From the NCBI RefSeq assembly GCF_000425225.1, contig NZ_AULJ01000008.1, positions 164,278-228,277 on the forward strand: 64,000 nt of DNA. The letters are read 5' to 3'. The stretch comes from Pontibacillus marinus BH030004 = DSM 16465. GTDB lineage: Bacteria > Bacillota > Bacilli > Bacillales > BH030062. A program made the position numbers and the translations under genes. Under the pieces are notes generated by a model. It had not been told where the DNA came from and did not search any database. It saw only the letters and a program-made list of their open reading frames with translations. This document shows, one piece after another, positions 27,313-35,293 of the stretch; the stretch's first letter is position 1; each line of letters opens with the position of its first letter.

Positions 27313-28683
27313 ATGTATGATGATAGAAGAATAGCTATTGGAGCAGTAGGCGCATTTCTATTATTAATCGGCTTGTTGTTACCCACTTATACAACAGATT
27401 GGACATCGTGGCTCTATGAAAATATTGAATGGAGTCTTCAATCCAATGATAGTGGCCGTTTAATGATCACCGCATTATCCTATATTTCATGGTATTTAAT
27501 GACGTTTTTATTCATATATTTAGGCGGCATGGTTCTGGCCAATATTTTTGCTAGAGATCATTCGTCCTTGCTATATCAAGGTTTGTTTGTGCTTATTGTC
27601 TTAGGTAGTGTGTATGCTTTTAATGAATTATATAATGAGCATTACTCCTATTTAATTCATTTGCTCGTACTTAGCATCTTATTGTTTCTGCAAAACTTCA
27701 TCCCACAACAGAAGTATTTTTATATTATGTACATCGTGATTCTCGCATTTATTCTATTTTCTGTGCAGTGGTTAAACCTAATCCCAGGCATGACAAAGTT
27801 TGGATTTGGTAGTGATGATTTTGCCGTAAGCATTAAACTGGCGGATGAATACTTAACTGATCATATTCTTTTTAACACATTATCAACCATTCTATTTGGT
27901 GTGTTTTTTGTGATCGCGATCATCGTCACAACGATTCTGCACTTATATAGTAAACAAGTTATGATCTCAAGACAGTTCCAGGAACAGACCCAAGAATTAA
28001 AAGAGACGCGTGGTGCACTAATTGAAACAAATGTGTATAAAGAAATCCATTCCCTCGTTCATGATTTAAAAACTCCTTTGGTAACAGTTGAGGGATTGCT
28101 TTCTCTGTTAGCGATGAAAATCCAAGATACGAAGTCTCAAGCTTACTTTCACAAAATAAATGGTTCCATCGAGAAAATGAAAGATATGGTATCCGAGATT
28201 TTATATGAGGAAACGAAACGGGCACTGCATGTTCAGGAGCTAATCAATTACGTAGTTAGTCACATTTCATTGGATGATCCGAATATTGATTTAAAGGTAA
28301 AGGTTGAAGATGATTTACCAATGGTCCGAGTGAACAAAATTCGGATGTCGCGCGCGATTTCGAACGTCGTGGAAAATGCCATACTTTCTCTTCAAGGTGA
28401 AGGGGGAGAGGTGAACGTGCGTTGCCAGGAGAGTGACGAAGGTGTTTTGATTACCGTACAAGATGATGGAATGGGCATTGATGCGGCCTACCTTGAGGAT
28501 ATTTGGGAGGAAGGCTTTAGCACCAAAGATTCGTCAGGAATTGGACTGCCTTTTGTGAAAAATGTCATTCATCAACATGGAGGAACAGTTCAAATTGAGA
28601 GTGAGCCCCAAGTGTACACTCGTGTAGACATGTTCATTCCATTTCAGTCTAAGGAGGATAACAAAGATGATTCTCGTCATTGA
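27313..28683 (+). CDS. Membrane sensor histidine kinase
   Basis: The 456 residues begin with six to seven membrane segments (residues 8 to about 215), with no large extracytoplasmic domain. The H-box reads SLVHDLKTPLVTVEG (about residue 250), the N-box NVVENAILSL, G1 DDGMGID and G2 GIGLPFVKNV. It autophosphorylates and passes phosphate to the regulator whose gene overlaps its 3' end by 17 bases. The signal is unknown; the multi-helix sensor suggests a membrane or small-molecule cue. Confidence 0.92.
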   Translation: MYDDRRIAIGAVGAFLLLIGLLLPTYTTDWTSWLYENIEWSLQSNDSGRLMITALSYISWYLMTFLFIYLGGMVLANIFARDHSSLLYQGLFVLIVLGSVYAFNELYNEHYSYLIHLLVLSILLFLQNFIPQQKYFYIMYIVILAFILFSVQWLNLIPGMTKFGFGSDDFAVSIKLADEYLTDHILFNTLSTILFGVFFVIAIIVTTILHLYSKQVMISRQFQEQTQELKETRGALIETNVYKEIHSLVHDLKTPLVTVEGLLSLLAMKIQDTKSQAYFHKINGSIEKMKDMVSEILYEETKRALHVQELINYVVSHISLDDPNIDLKVKVEDDLPMVRVNKIRMSRAISNVVENAILSLQGEGGEVNVRCQESDEGVLITVQDDGMGIDAAYLEDIWEEGFSTKDSSGIGLPFVKNVIHQHGGTVQIESEPQVYTRVDMFIPFQSKEDNKDDSRH

Positions 28684-29269
28684 TGACAACGAAGATATAC
28701 GCTATACCATACAAGAGATATGTGATTTTGGAGGCTGGGAGGTAGAAGGCTGTTCAAATGGGAAAGAAGGTGTCGCACATTTTGACCCATTCAAGCATGA
28801 CCTTGTCTTAGTTGATTATCATATGCCTGAGTGGGACGGCGTGAAGACGGTAAAGGAATTACGTAAAAAAGCTCCCCATGTACCTGTGATTGTTTTGACC
28901 GTCGATGAACGTCAGGAAGTCGCAGATCAATTCCTGCAGGCAGGTGCAACAGACTTTGCGCTGAAACCTTTAAAAGCTCCTGATTTGATCTCACGTATTC
29001 GATTGAATTTAAAAATGGCCAAGCTACAAAATGACCAACAATCCGCATTTGTGGATAAAGGAATTAAAGAGGATACACTAAAACAAATCCAATCCTACTT
29101 AGCTGGCCAGTCTGAAGCGAAAACCATTAACGAAATTCAAAAAGATCTTCCTGTTTCTTATCAAACGGTTCATCGTTACTTAAACTATTTGGTGGAGATG
29201 GGGGAAGTTGAGTGCCAGAGTCACTATGGTACGAAAGGTAGACCGAAAAATAAATATGCGAAAATTTAA
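28667..29269 (+). CDS. Response regulator with winged-helix output
   Basis: The 200 residues comprise a receiver domain with acidic pocket (VIDDNED), phosphoacceptor in LVDYHMPEWDG (about residue 50), VLTVDE and LKPLKAP, then a C-terminal helix-turn-helix of about 65 residues (TINEIQKDLPVSYQTVHRYLNYLVEMGEVE) resembling CitT/DctR-type ends rather than OmpR or NarL. It overlaps the kinase gene. Targets are not evident; the peptide importer upstream and the repeat-flanked region downstream are possible. Confidence 0.9.
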   Translation: MILVIDDNEDIRYTIQEICDFGGWEVEGCSNGKEGVAHFDPFKHDLVLVDYHMPEWDGVKTVKELRKKAPHVPVIVLTVDERQEVADQFLQAGATDFALKPLKAPDLISRIRLNLKMAKLQNDQQSAFVDKGIKEDTLKQIQSYLAGQSEAKTINEIQKDLPVSYQTVHRYLNYLVEMGEVECQSHYGTKGRPKNKYAKI

Positions 29270-29278
29270 TTTTGTAAG

Positions 29279-29313
29279 GTGCTCTGCCCAGGTGTTTTGG
29301 GGGAGCATTTTTT
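29279..29313 (+). terminator. Terminator of the two-component operon
   Basis: TGCTC-CCC pairs with GGGGAGCA and is followed by TTTTTT. Confidence 0.8.
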
Positions 29314-29336
29314 GGTTGAATGCTGGTGGGTGGGGT

Positions 29337-29462
29337 GTTCAGGCGGTTTTATAATGAATGCAGGCGATTGTTCGTGAGATTCAAGCGATAGTTACAATTG
29401 ATCAGGCGGTGGTAGTAGAAATTCAGGCGCTTTTGGTCAACTTTCAGGCGATTGATCATAAT
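29337..29462 (+). repeat. 21-bp tandem array 3 (6 degenerate units)
   Basis: Six units start at 29337, 29358, 29379, 29400, 29421 and 29442, with the shared heart WTTCAGGCGATT and free bases elsewhere. The period is exactly 21. The sequence is unrelated to arrays 1, 2 and 4. It follows a terminator, but here the flanking genes point the same way. An open frame runs through it into the next gene and would give a false N-terminal extension. Confidence 0.85.
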
Positions 29463-29549
29463 CACTTCTTTAAACCTTTTTCCTCATGTATGAGCTCTTC
29501 CTTTTTCGTCCAAAATATTGGTAAACATAAGAAAAGGGTCGATGAGGAC

Positions 29550-30392
29550 ATGAGGCGACGTATTGGAGGGTCATTATTTAGCTTGGCTCTTATTCTCTTT
29601 TTAGCCGGGATCTCATTTGAAGAAGATTTTTGGACGAAAGCACCTGGGGATCGATCACCTTTGCAGCAATCACAAGACGAGTCACCTGATTCGGCTGAAA
29701 GCTACGATCACGATAATCCTCGTGTTAGTCCGATCGATTTGGCGAAGGAACAGAAAGAAGGCAAGACCACTGAAAGCACAGTGGATAAAACAGCTCAACC
29801 ATCTTTTATACATGAAAATGGCCTTTCGATTTTGATGATTCAAGATGTTGAGAAGACAAAAGCTCATTTACATTTTGTTACATACCAACCCGAAGAGCAT
29901 GCAGTATATGTATCCACTATGAAAGATTACGATGCTCAAATCGAAACGAAGAAGATGGTTGAAAAACTTGAATCAGACTTGAATTATCCGCTTGATTACT
30001 ACATTCGAATGGATAAAAGTGCGATGAAGAACATTTCCAAAGATGTGATGGAGAACGCTTTTGTCCAACAAACATTGGAAAAGCATGAAGACCAAGTTGT
30101 TGGCGATAGTAAAGAATCCTTGAATTTAGGGTCATTAGTAAAAGACATGAGTCAGTTGTCGATTGGGACGTTAATGTCCTTGAATAAGCTCGTTACGTCA
30201 TTGAGTCAAAAAGTGGAGACGAATCTATCGGTGGCAGAAGTCCTTTCGTTAAGGAGTAAATATGGCGTGGATGCATTTTTAGAGCCTCTTGAAGTGAAGC
30301 GAGGTCTAGAGTTTCGGGATTCTGTTCCTGTTATGAAGGAAGAGAGAGCGGAGGATTCTAGAACCGTGTCTGAGATGATGGGTGGTTTGTAG
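29550..30392 (+). CDS. Membrane-anchored protein, possible remote LytR-CpsA-Psr relative
   Basis: The 280 residues have an N-terminal signal anchor (RRRIGGSLFSLALILFLAGISF), a Ser/Asp-rich linker, then a domain beginning LSILMIQDVEKTKAHLHFVTYQP and continuing YPLDYYIRMDKSAMKNI. That pattern recalls the strand order of LCP transferases, but the usual Arg/Asp ligand residues (SDT, PRD) are missing. It may be a degenerate, non-catalytic relative. ATG 29550 was chosen because upstream codons lie in array 3; the ribosome site (GATGAGG) is very close to it. Followed by a strong terminator. Confidence 0.65.
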   Translation: MRRRIGGSLFSLALILFLAGISFEEDFWTKAPGDRSPLQQSQDESPDSAESYDHDNPRVSPIDLAKEQKEGKTTESTVDKTAQPSFIHENGLSILMIQDVEKTKAHLHFVTYQPEEHAVYVSTMKDYDAQIETKKMVEKLESDLNYPLDYYIRMDKSAMKNISKDVMENAFVQQTLEKHEDQVVGDSKESLNLGSLVKDMSQLSIGTLMSLNKLVTSLSQKVETNLSVAEVLSLRSKYGVDAFLEPLEVKRGLEFRDSVPVMKEERAEDSRTVSEMMGGL

Positions 30393-30399
30393 AAGGGAG

Positions 30400-30430
30400 A
30401 GTCGATCTGTGGTGCAGATCGACTTTTTTT
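30400..30430 (+). terminator. Terminator of the LCP-like gene
   Basis: Perfect stem AGTCGATCTG / CAGATCGACT with loop TGGTG and seven T, ending shortly before array 4. Confidence 0.95.
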
Positions 30431-30453
30431 GTTTTTTCAAAAGAGGAGGGTGA

Positions 30454-30810
30454 TTCGTACCTAGGCGAAAGTAGTGCGTACCCGAGCGAAAGCAGAGCGT
30501 ACCCGAGCGAAAGCGGCGCGAACCCGAGCGAAGCCGGCGCGAACCCGAGCGAAAGCAGCGCGAACCCGAGCGAAAGCAGCGCATACCCGAGCGAAAGCAG
30601 CGCGTACCCGAGCGAAAGCGCCTTGTACCTGAGCGAAGGCGGCGCGTACCCGAGCGAAAACAGCGCGTACCCGAGCGAAAGCAGAGCGTACCCAAGCGAA
30701 AGCGCCTCGTACCCGAGCGAAAGCAGCGCGAACCCGAGCGAAAGCAGCACGTACCCGAGCGAAAACGGATCGTACCCGAGCGAAAGCAGCCCGCACCCAA
30801 GCAAAAATCC
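30454..30810 (+). repeat. 21-bp tandem array 4 (17 units)
   Basis: Seventeen units of exactly 21 bases without indels, consensus CGCGWACCCGAGCGAAAGCA plus G. Same family and same orientation as arrays 1 and 2, again in a convergent gap. The right-edge unit is the variant ACCCAAGCAAAAATCC and leads into a run of 13 C (30809-30821), 14 bases from the stop codon of the GH66 gene. Open frames in several phases are an effect of the repeat. Confidence 0.95.
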
Positions 30811-30834
30811 CCCCCCCCCCCGCACTCCCTCACA

Positions 30835-32616
30835 CTAGTACTCAAACACAACCATATCCCAATACTTAATCCTCGGAACATTCACGTGAACTTCACCATC
30901 TTCCTGCTCAAACTCAAGCTTCTGGGGAAGTCCTTTATTCCAGTCAGGAGAGGCAACCCAAACGTTCTTCACTTCTTTAGTTTCATTAATATAAAGCGTT
31001 AAGTCACGTTTCATAGAAGGTTCCGATTGTGTCCCTTTCGCGTCGCGCCAATTCATGTGTCGAGCATTGAAGTAATTGATTAAATGAATGACTTTCTTCT
31101 TATCACTTTCCTTCGCAAAAGCATAGACTTTTCCTTTTTCAGGCCTGTCAGAAAGGCGTACCCAATTTGAGGTGGATACGGTTAATGGTGCTTCTTGCAA
31201 ACCATCTCGCAACAGATTTTCGTAAGCGACCATAAAATCATAATAATGCTTAAGCGACTGTGTTAATTCGTCACTCATGTGGAGCGTGTGGTGAGGGAAA
31301 TAATCTTTCGAAAGCATATGTTCACCAAGCTCAATATGCGCTCCGCCTTGGGCAAAAAGCAACGCATCTGTGTACAAAATACCAGGTGTATTGAACTTTC
31401 CATTTCCATTCGATTTTTTATTGTTCATATAACCTGCGATTACAGTGTTTTTCTCGCCATTTGATAATTTGTTGTTTTCTTTTATGACGTTTTCTATCTC
31501 AGTATAAGTGCGAGCTGGATCCCACAGCTCAGTGTACATAAACGGTACGGGGGATTGAGCGATTTGCTCTTGTCCGTATTGATTTACTGCATTCATCACT
31601 AGATCTTTGTCTTCAAAAGTTCGCCGGGCATTTTGTAAAAAGCTTTTGTAGGTGTTAGGTAATTGAATGCGCTCACCACTGGAGTCATATACTTTACCGC
31701 GATTTCCGAGTTGATCGATATGCCACCCGTCAAAAGGTAAGTGTTCAAAAGCTGTTTTCTGATTGTTGAATATATAATTTTGCCAAGCTCCATTGGCAGG
31801 GTTTGTTAAGTAAATATCACTTTTCCAATTATCGGGGAGGTTATGTGAATCCACGTTTTCTTGTTGTTTATCTCGGTACAAATACCACTCCGGCTGGACA
31901 CCATCCTTTTCGGCGTCGTCTAACGTGCCATTGATCAAATTGTAGGACATGGCATTCATGTTTTTTTGATGAGCTAAGTCGATATAGGTCTTAATCGTTT
32001 TGGAGTTTACTTTTTGATTAGCCATGTTATTCCAGTTTTCGGATGCATCATTTAATGGTAGATGGTACTCATCGAGCCAACCGTAAAATTGTATACCATT
32101 GATATGGAATCTACTTAGCGTATTGATTACAGAACTTTGTTTCCCTTTATCCATCTTTTCAAAAGAAGAGAGGAACCCATACCGAGGGAACTTTCCCCAT
32201 GAAGAGGAAACATCGACAGCAATGGTTTGAAAACTATCTTGATTATGAAGCGGGCTAACTTTTACAAGATAGCCTTGAAAATCCTCTTCAGGTGGAGTCC
32301 ATGTCCAATCAAACTTTTTATTTGAGACCTGTATGATTTTCTCATGGATTTTGTCTCCTAGGTGATAAAATTCAACTTTCATATCGATTGAATGTTCAGG
32401 TTTGTTGGAGAGGAATGCTTGAAAAGAAATGTCTGATCCAGGCTTGTAGCGTGATTTATCCTTTTGAAGGGAAACAACTTCCACATCATGTTTGATAGGT
32501 GATTTCTCATTAGGTGGCTCAAAGGATTCTTGCTCTGACCATAAAAATCTTGCAGGGATAGTTAATAATATGAAGACGCCGATAAATATAAGCGGTAGGA
32601 CAAATTTCTTTTTCAC
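30835..32616 (-). CDS. GH66 dextranase-like glycoside hydrolase, membrane-anchored
   Basis: The 593 residues have an N-terminal signal or anchor helix (FVLPLIFIGVFILLTIPA), an Ig-like domain (about residues 45-140, SRYKPGSDISFQAFLSN), then the GH66 barrel: PRYGFLSSFEKMDK, FHINGIQFYGWLDEYHLPL, FDGWHIDQLGNRG (likely nucleophile Asp) and FMYTELWD (likely acid/base Glu). GH66 enzymes cleave or rearrange alpha-1,6-glucans. No lipobox is seen. Start is GTG 32616 six bases after AGGAGGG. A structured leader with its own terminator-like hairpin lies upstream. Monocistronic and convergent with the LCP-like gene. Confidence 0.87.
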   Translation of the reverse strand: MKKKFVLPLIFIGVFILLTIPARFLWSEQESFEPPNEKSPIKHDVEVVSLQKDKSRYKPGSDISFQAFLSNKPEHSIDMKVEFYHLGDKIHEKIIQVSNKKFDWTWTPPEEDFQGYLVKVSPLHNQDSFQTIAVDVSSSWGKFPRYGFLSSFEKMDKGKQSSVINTLSRFHINGIQFYGWLDEYHLPLNDASENWNNMANQKVNSKTIKTYIDLAHQKNMNAMSYNLINGTLDDAEKDGVQPEWYLYRDKQQENVDSHNLPDNWKSDIYLTNPANGAWQNYIFNNQKTAFEHLPFDGWHIDQLGNRGKVYDSSGERIQLPNTYKSFLQNARRTFEDKDLVMNAVNQYGQEQIAQSPVPFMYTELWDPARTYTEIENVIKENNKLSNGEKNTVIAGYMNNKKSNGNGKFNTPGILYTDALLFAQGGAHIELGEHMLSKDYFPHHTLHMSDELTQSLKHYYDFMVAYENLLRDGLQEAPLTVSTSNWVRLSDRPEKGKVYAFAKESDKKKVIHLINYFNARHMNWRDAKGTQSEPSMKRDLTLYINETKEVKNVWVASPDWNKGLPQKLEFEQEDGEVHVNVPRIKYWDMVVFEY

Positions 32617-32653
32617 TGAATCCCTCCTTATGTTTTCACATTCCTTATTAAAT

Positions 32654-32800
32654 AAAAAAGACTAACAGGTGACGAGGCTGTTAGTCTTAAGATGCCTTTA
32701 GGGAAGGCAAGATATTCTTATGAAATCTCCACTTAAAGTGATGATAGGTAGTATCTGCTCTACCTTGCTATATTATTCGACATATTTCGAGGTTTTTAGG
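32654..32800 (-). promoter_or_regulatory. Structured leader upstream of the GH66 gene with terminator-like hairpin
   Basis: Read on the minus strand, several small hairpins follow each other (GGTAG...CTACC, CACTTTAAGTG, GCCTTCCCTAAAGGC), then a perfect stem AAGACTAACAG / CTGTTAGTCTT with T6 at 32654-32689, about 38 bases before the GTG start. Because the amino-acid permease already has its own terminator at 32852, this second one looks like an attenuator or riboregulator of the GH66 gene. It matches no riboswitch consensus I know. Confidence 0.45.
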
Positions 32801-32851
32801 GGTGTTATGTTCAATGAAATATTATTGTAAAATTTTTAATTAAAATGCATT

Positions 32852-32884
32852 AAAAGAGCCAACTCTTGGATAAAGAGCTGGCTC
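32852..32884 (-). terminator. Terminator of the amino-acid permease
   Basis: Stem GAGCCAACTCTT / AAAGAGCTGGCTC, T-tract on the minus strand. Confidence 0.85.
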
Positions 32885-32893
32885 AATTTAGCT

Positions 32894-34312
32894 TTATACC
32901 TCTTCTTTTTCAAGAATAAGGTAGTTAAGTTCTTTTGTTGGAATTTTATTATAATCTTTTTGTTTAGAGATATAGAAAATAACACCTAGTAGCACCCAAA
33001 TACCTAGTGCGATATAAGATGGTGCTGTTAAGGAAGAGTTTAACGGCCAAGCCATGAGTAAGATGAAGAAGCCGAGTGCACTCAAGATACCTAAGAAGGA
33101 TAAAGTTTTCTTCCCTGGTGTTGAAAATTTCTTAAACGCTGTAGCACAGCAGTAGAAATACGCAATTGTAACACCGACAGAAGACATACTAACAACCCAA
33201 CCTAAGGCTTCACGTCCAAACCAAGGAGCAATTAAAGTAATTAAGGCTGTGAAAATGATGCCTACATATGGTGTTTTGAAGCGTGGGTGAATGCGATGGA
33301 ACATCTCTGGCAAGATGCGAGCTCGTCCCATAGCGAACATTAAACGACTGGACGATAGGAAGAAACCGTTAAGTCCAGTGAAAATTCCCATTGTTAATGC
33401 GGTTGCAATAACGAAGACGCCTGCGCGTCCTAAGAGCCCTTCGATCGCATAACCCGTACCCCAGCTAGAGTTTGTATCTTTTACCTGCTGGATTAACTCT
33501 TGCCAAGGTTGAATGCTTGCAGTGATTAAGATCATAGCTGAATAAGCGGCACCAGCTGCGATTAAAGCATATACAATTAAGCGGAATGCTTTTTCAGGAG
33601 GGAAGTTAAACTCCTCTGCAGCCTGCGGAATATTGTCAAAACCAACATAAGCCCACGGAGCAATTGCTAAAACAGCTATAATGGAAGCAATCGCTGGCTT
33701 TCCTGGTGCAAAAGCTGGCTGAATGTTACTAACTGTTGCTGAATCATTAAGAAATACTGATATACCTAATAGTGTAATACCACCAAGTAAAACCATCGTA
33801 AATATAAACTGTGTTCGACCTGAAAAGCTTGCACCGCGAATATTTAAGATAGCGAATATGATAATAGCGATTGTTGAAATAAGCACTTCACCAAGGTAAA
33901 CGTCCCATCCGGCAACTGTGTAAAGATAACCGACTTTAACGATCGACGGGAACAGGAATTTACCGAGCAACGCTAATGCTGAAGCGTTCAGTGCTACGAT
34001 ACAAATATAACCTAGTGTGAGGAACCACCCTGCTATAAAGGCATTGGTTCGTCCAAAACCGATATATGCATAAGCGAATTCTCCTCCGGAAACAGGAAAG
34101 TGTTTGATTAGGAAACCATAACTTACACCAATGATTGTCATTAGTATGGCTCCTAAAATCAACCCGATAACAACGGCCAATGGTCCTTTACCATCCATCC
34201 AGTCTGTTGGAAGTACAAATGCTCCCCAACCAACAGCTGAACCAAATGCAATGGCCCAGACCCAATGGGGTTTAAGGGTTTTCTCTAACTTTTTCCTCTG
34301 TGGATTTCCCAT
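32894..34312 (-). CDS. APC-family amino-acid permease
   Basis: The 472-residue protein has about twelve membrane helices and the APC pattern: SAVGWGAFVLPTDWM (unwound helix 1, GxG region), FPVSGGEFAYAYIGFGR, and FVIATALTMGIFTGLNGFFLSSSRLMFAMGR. It imports an amino acid by proton or sodium coupling, or exchanges it. The substrate is not readable. It is alone between two non-coding gaps. The 279 bases upstream hold no recognised leader such as a T-box. Confidence 0.88.
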   Translation of the reverse strand: MGNPQRKKLEKTLKPHWVWAIAFGSAVGWGAFVLPTDWMDGKGPLAVVIGLILGAILMTIIGVSYGFLIKHFPVSGGEFAYAYIGFGRTNAFIAGWFLTLGYICIVALNASALALLGKFLFPSIVKVGYLYTVAGWDVYLGEVLISTIAIIIFAILNIRGASFSGRTQFIFTMVLLGGITLLGISVFLNDSATVSNIQPAFAPGKPAIASIIAVLAIAPWAYVGFDNIPQAAEEFNFPPEKAFRLIVYALIAAGAAYSAMILITASIQPWQELIQQVKDTNSSWGTGYAIEGLLGRAGVFVIATALTMGIFTGLNGFFLSSSRLMFAMGRARILPEMFHRIHPRFKTPYVGIIFTALITLIAPWFGREALGWVVSMSSVGVTIAYFYCCATAFKKFSTPGKKTLSFLGILSALGFFILLMAWPLNSSLTAPSYIALGIWVLLGVIFYISKQKDYNKIPTKELNYLILEKEEV

Positions 34313-34591
34313 AAATTAAAATAGCCTCCTATGTTTTAAGTCCTACCCATTATACGCAATTATTGCCGAACGATGTCAAATAATATTTGTAAATTGTTTT
34401 CTCAAGTGTTCCTTTTCTTTATCATCACCGAATTCTGGGGAAATATTTATTAGGAGAGATAAGAAAAAGCTTTTTCCATCATAAGTTTTTTAGCCTATTT
34501 TTTGAAAAAAGAGTTTAATAGTGGTGGTTTTAGGTTATATGATATACGCTATAACTATTTATTAGGAAACTCATATAAAAGGATGAAGTAA

Positions 34592-35251
34592 ATGTCATAC
34601 CACGTACAAGTAGCAAAGTTATTTTTTAGAAGAGAGGACAGTCTTTTCAGGATTCGACAGGCGGAACAATTGCACGGACTCTGGAAACGAGTGGCGTGGT
34701 TTTTTGTTTTTTCCATGTTGTTATTCGGTTTTTTAGCATGGAAAGGTCTTGGGATGGATCCGATTTCTGTGATAGCCACTGAACTTAGCTTTGCAGAATA
34801 CGAGTCCTTAAAGCTCTTCTTCCTTTTGGGAAGGATAATCTTTGGAATCATTTTAGCTCTAGCCATTCTATTTTTTACACCACTAGTATTCTGGATATTC
34901 ACCGATATCCCATATCGTAAACTTGTGACTGTGCAACTGAATGTGCTTTTAGTAATGTTTATTGAACGACTTACATGGGTGTTTTTCATTCATTACATAG
35001 GTCTTGATTGGTACGTATCTCCATTATCATTTGGTATTATTACGTCTTACATAACGCAAATCGATTGGTGGATCTACTTTTTTGGAGCTTTATCTATATT
35101 TCAGATTTGGATCATGTGGTTCCAATGGAAATCGATCACCGATTTTTCTGAAATGGCTAAATGGAAGGCATGGATTTTAGTTATCCTTCTCCATATTTTT
35201 TATTGGGCAGTAGCAGCTACCCTAGCGATATACGACCTTCAATTACTGTAA
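34592..35251 (+). CDS. Five-to-six-helix membrane protein, Yip1/YknW-like
   Basis: The 219 residues have a cytoplasmic N-terminus (SYHVQVAKLFFRREDSLFRIR) and five or six hydrophobic helices. The layout and its partner (an HlyD-type adaptor 42 bases downstream) recall B. subtilis YknW-YknX, part of the YknWXYZ system against the SdpC toxin. The ABC parts (YknY, YknZ) are absent here. Family assignment is by context and weak sequence resemblance. Confidence 0.6.
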   Translation: MSYHVQVAKLFFRREDSLFRIRQAEQLHGLWKRVAWFFVFSMLLFGFLAWKGLGMDPISVIATELSFAEYESLKLFFLLGRIIFGIILALAILFFTPLVFWIFTDIPYRKLVTVQLNVLLVMFIERLTWVFFIHYIGLDWYVSPLSFGIITSYITQIDWWIYFFGALSIFQIWIMWFQWKSITDFSEMAKWKAWILVILLHIFYWAVAATLAIYDLQLL

Positions 35252-35293
35252 AATCTATACTTTAAAAAGAGTAAAAGAATGCGGGGAATCGAG

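Noticed and set aside
29358..29549. N-terminal extension of the LCP-like protein through array 3
   Set aside because: The extension is repeat sequence with no ribosome site; the signal anchor starts after ATG 29550.
30306..30881. Open frames of up to 191 codons across array 4
   Set aside because: Same cause as in array 2; they also overlap the ends of two real convergent genes.
32765..32790. Spo0A box (TGTCGAA) before the GH66 gene
   Set aside because: A seven-base match is expected several times in 64 kb; no second box or sporulation gene supports it.
32814..32829. MurR operator upstream of the GH66 gene (TGAAATATTATTGTA)
   Set aside because: Only one half-site is intact; in AT-rich DNA this can occur by chance and the gene is not part of the amino-sugar pathway.
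34313..34591. T-box or other amino-acid-sensing leader before the amino-acid permease
   Set aside because: No T-box core, no specifier stem and no terminator were found in the gap.
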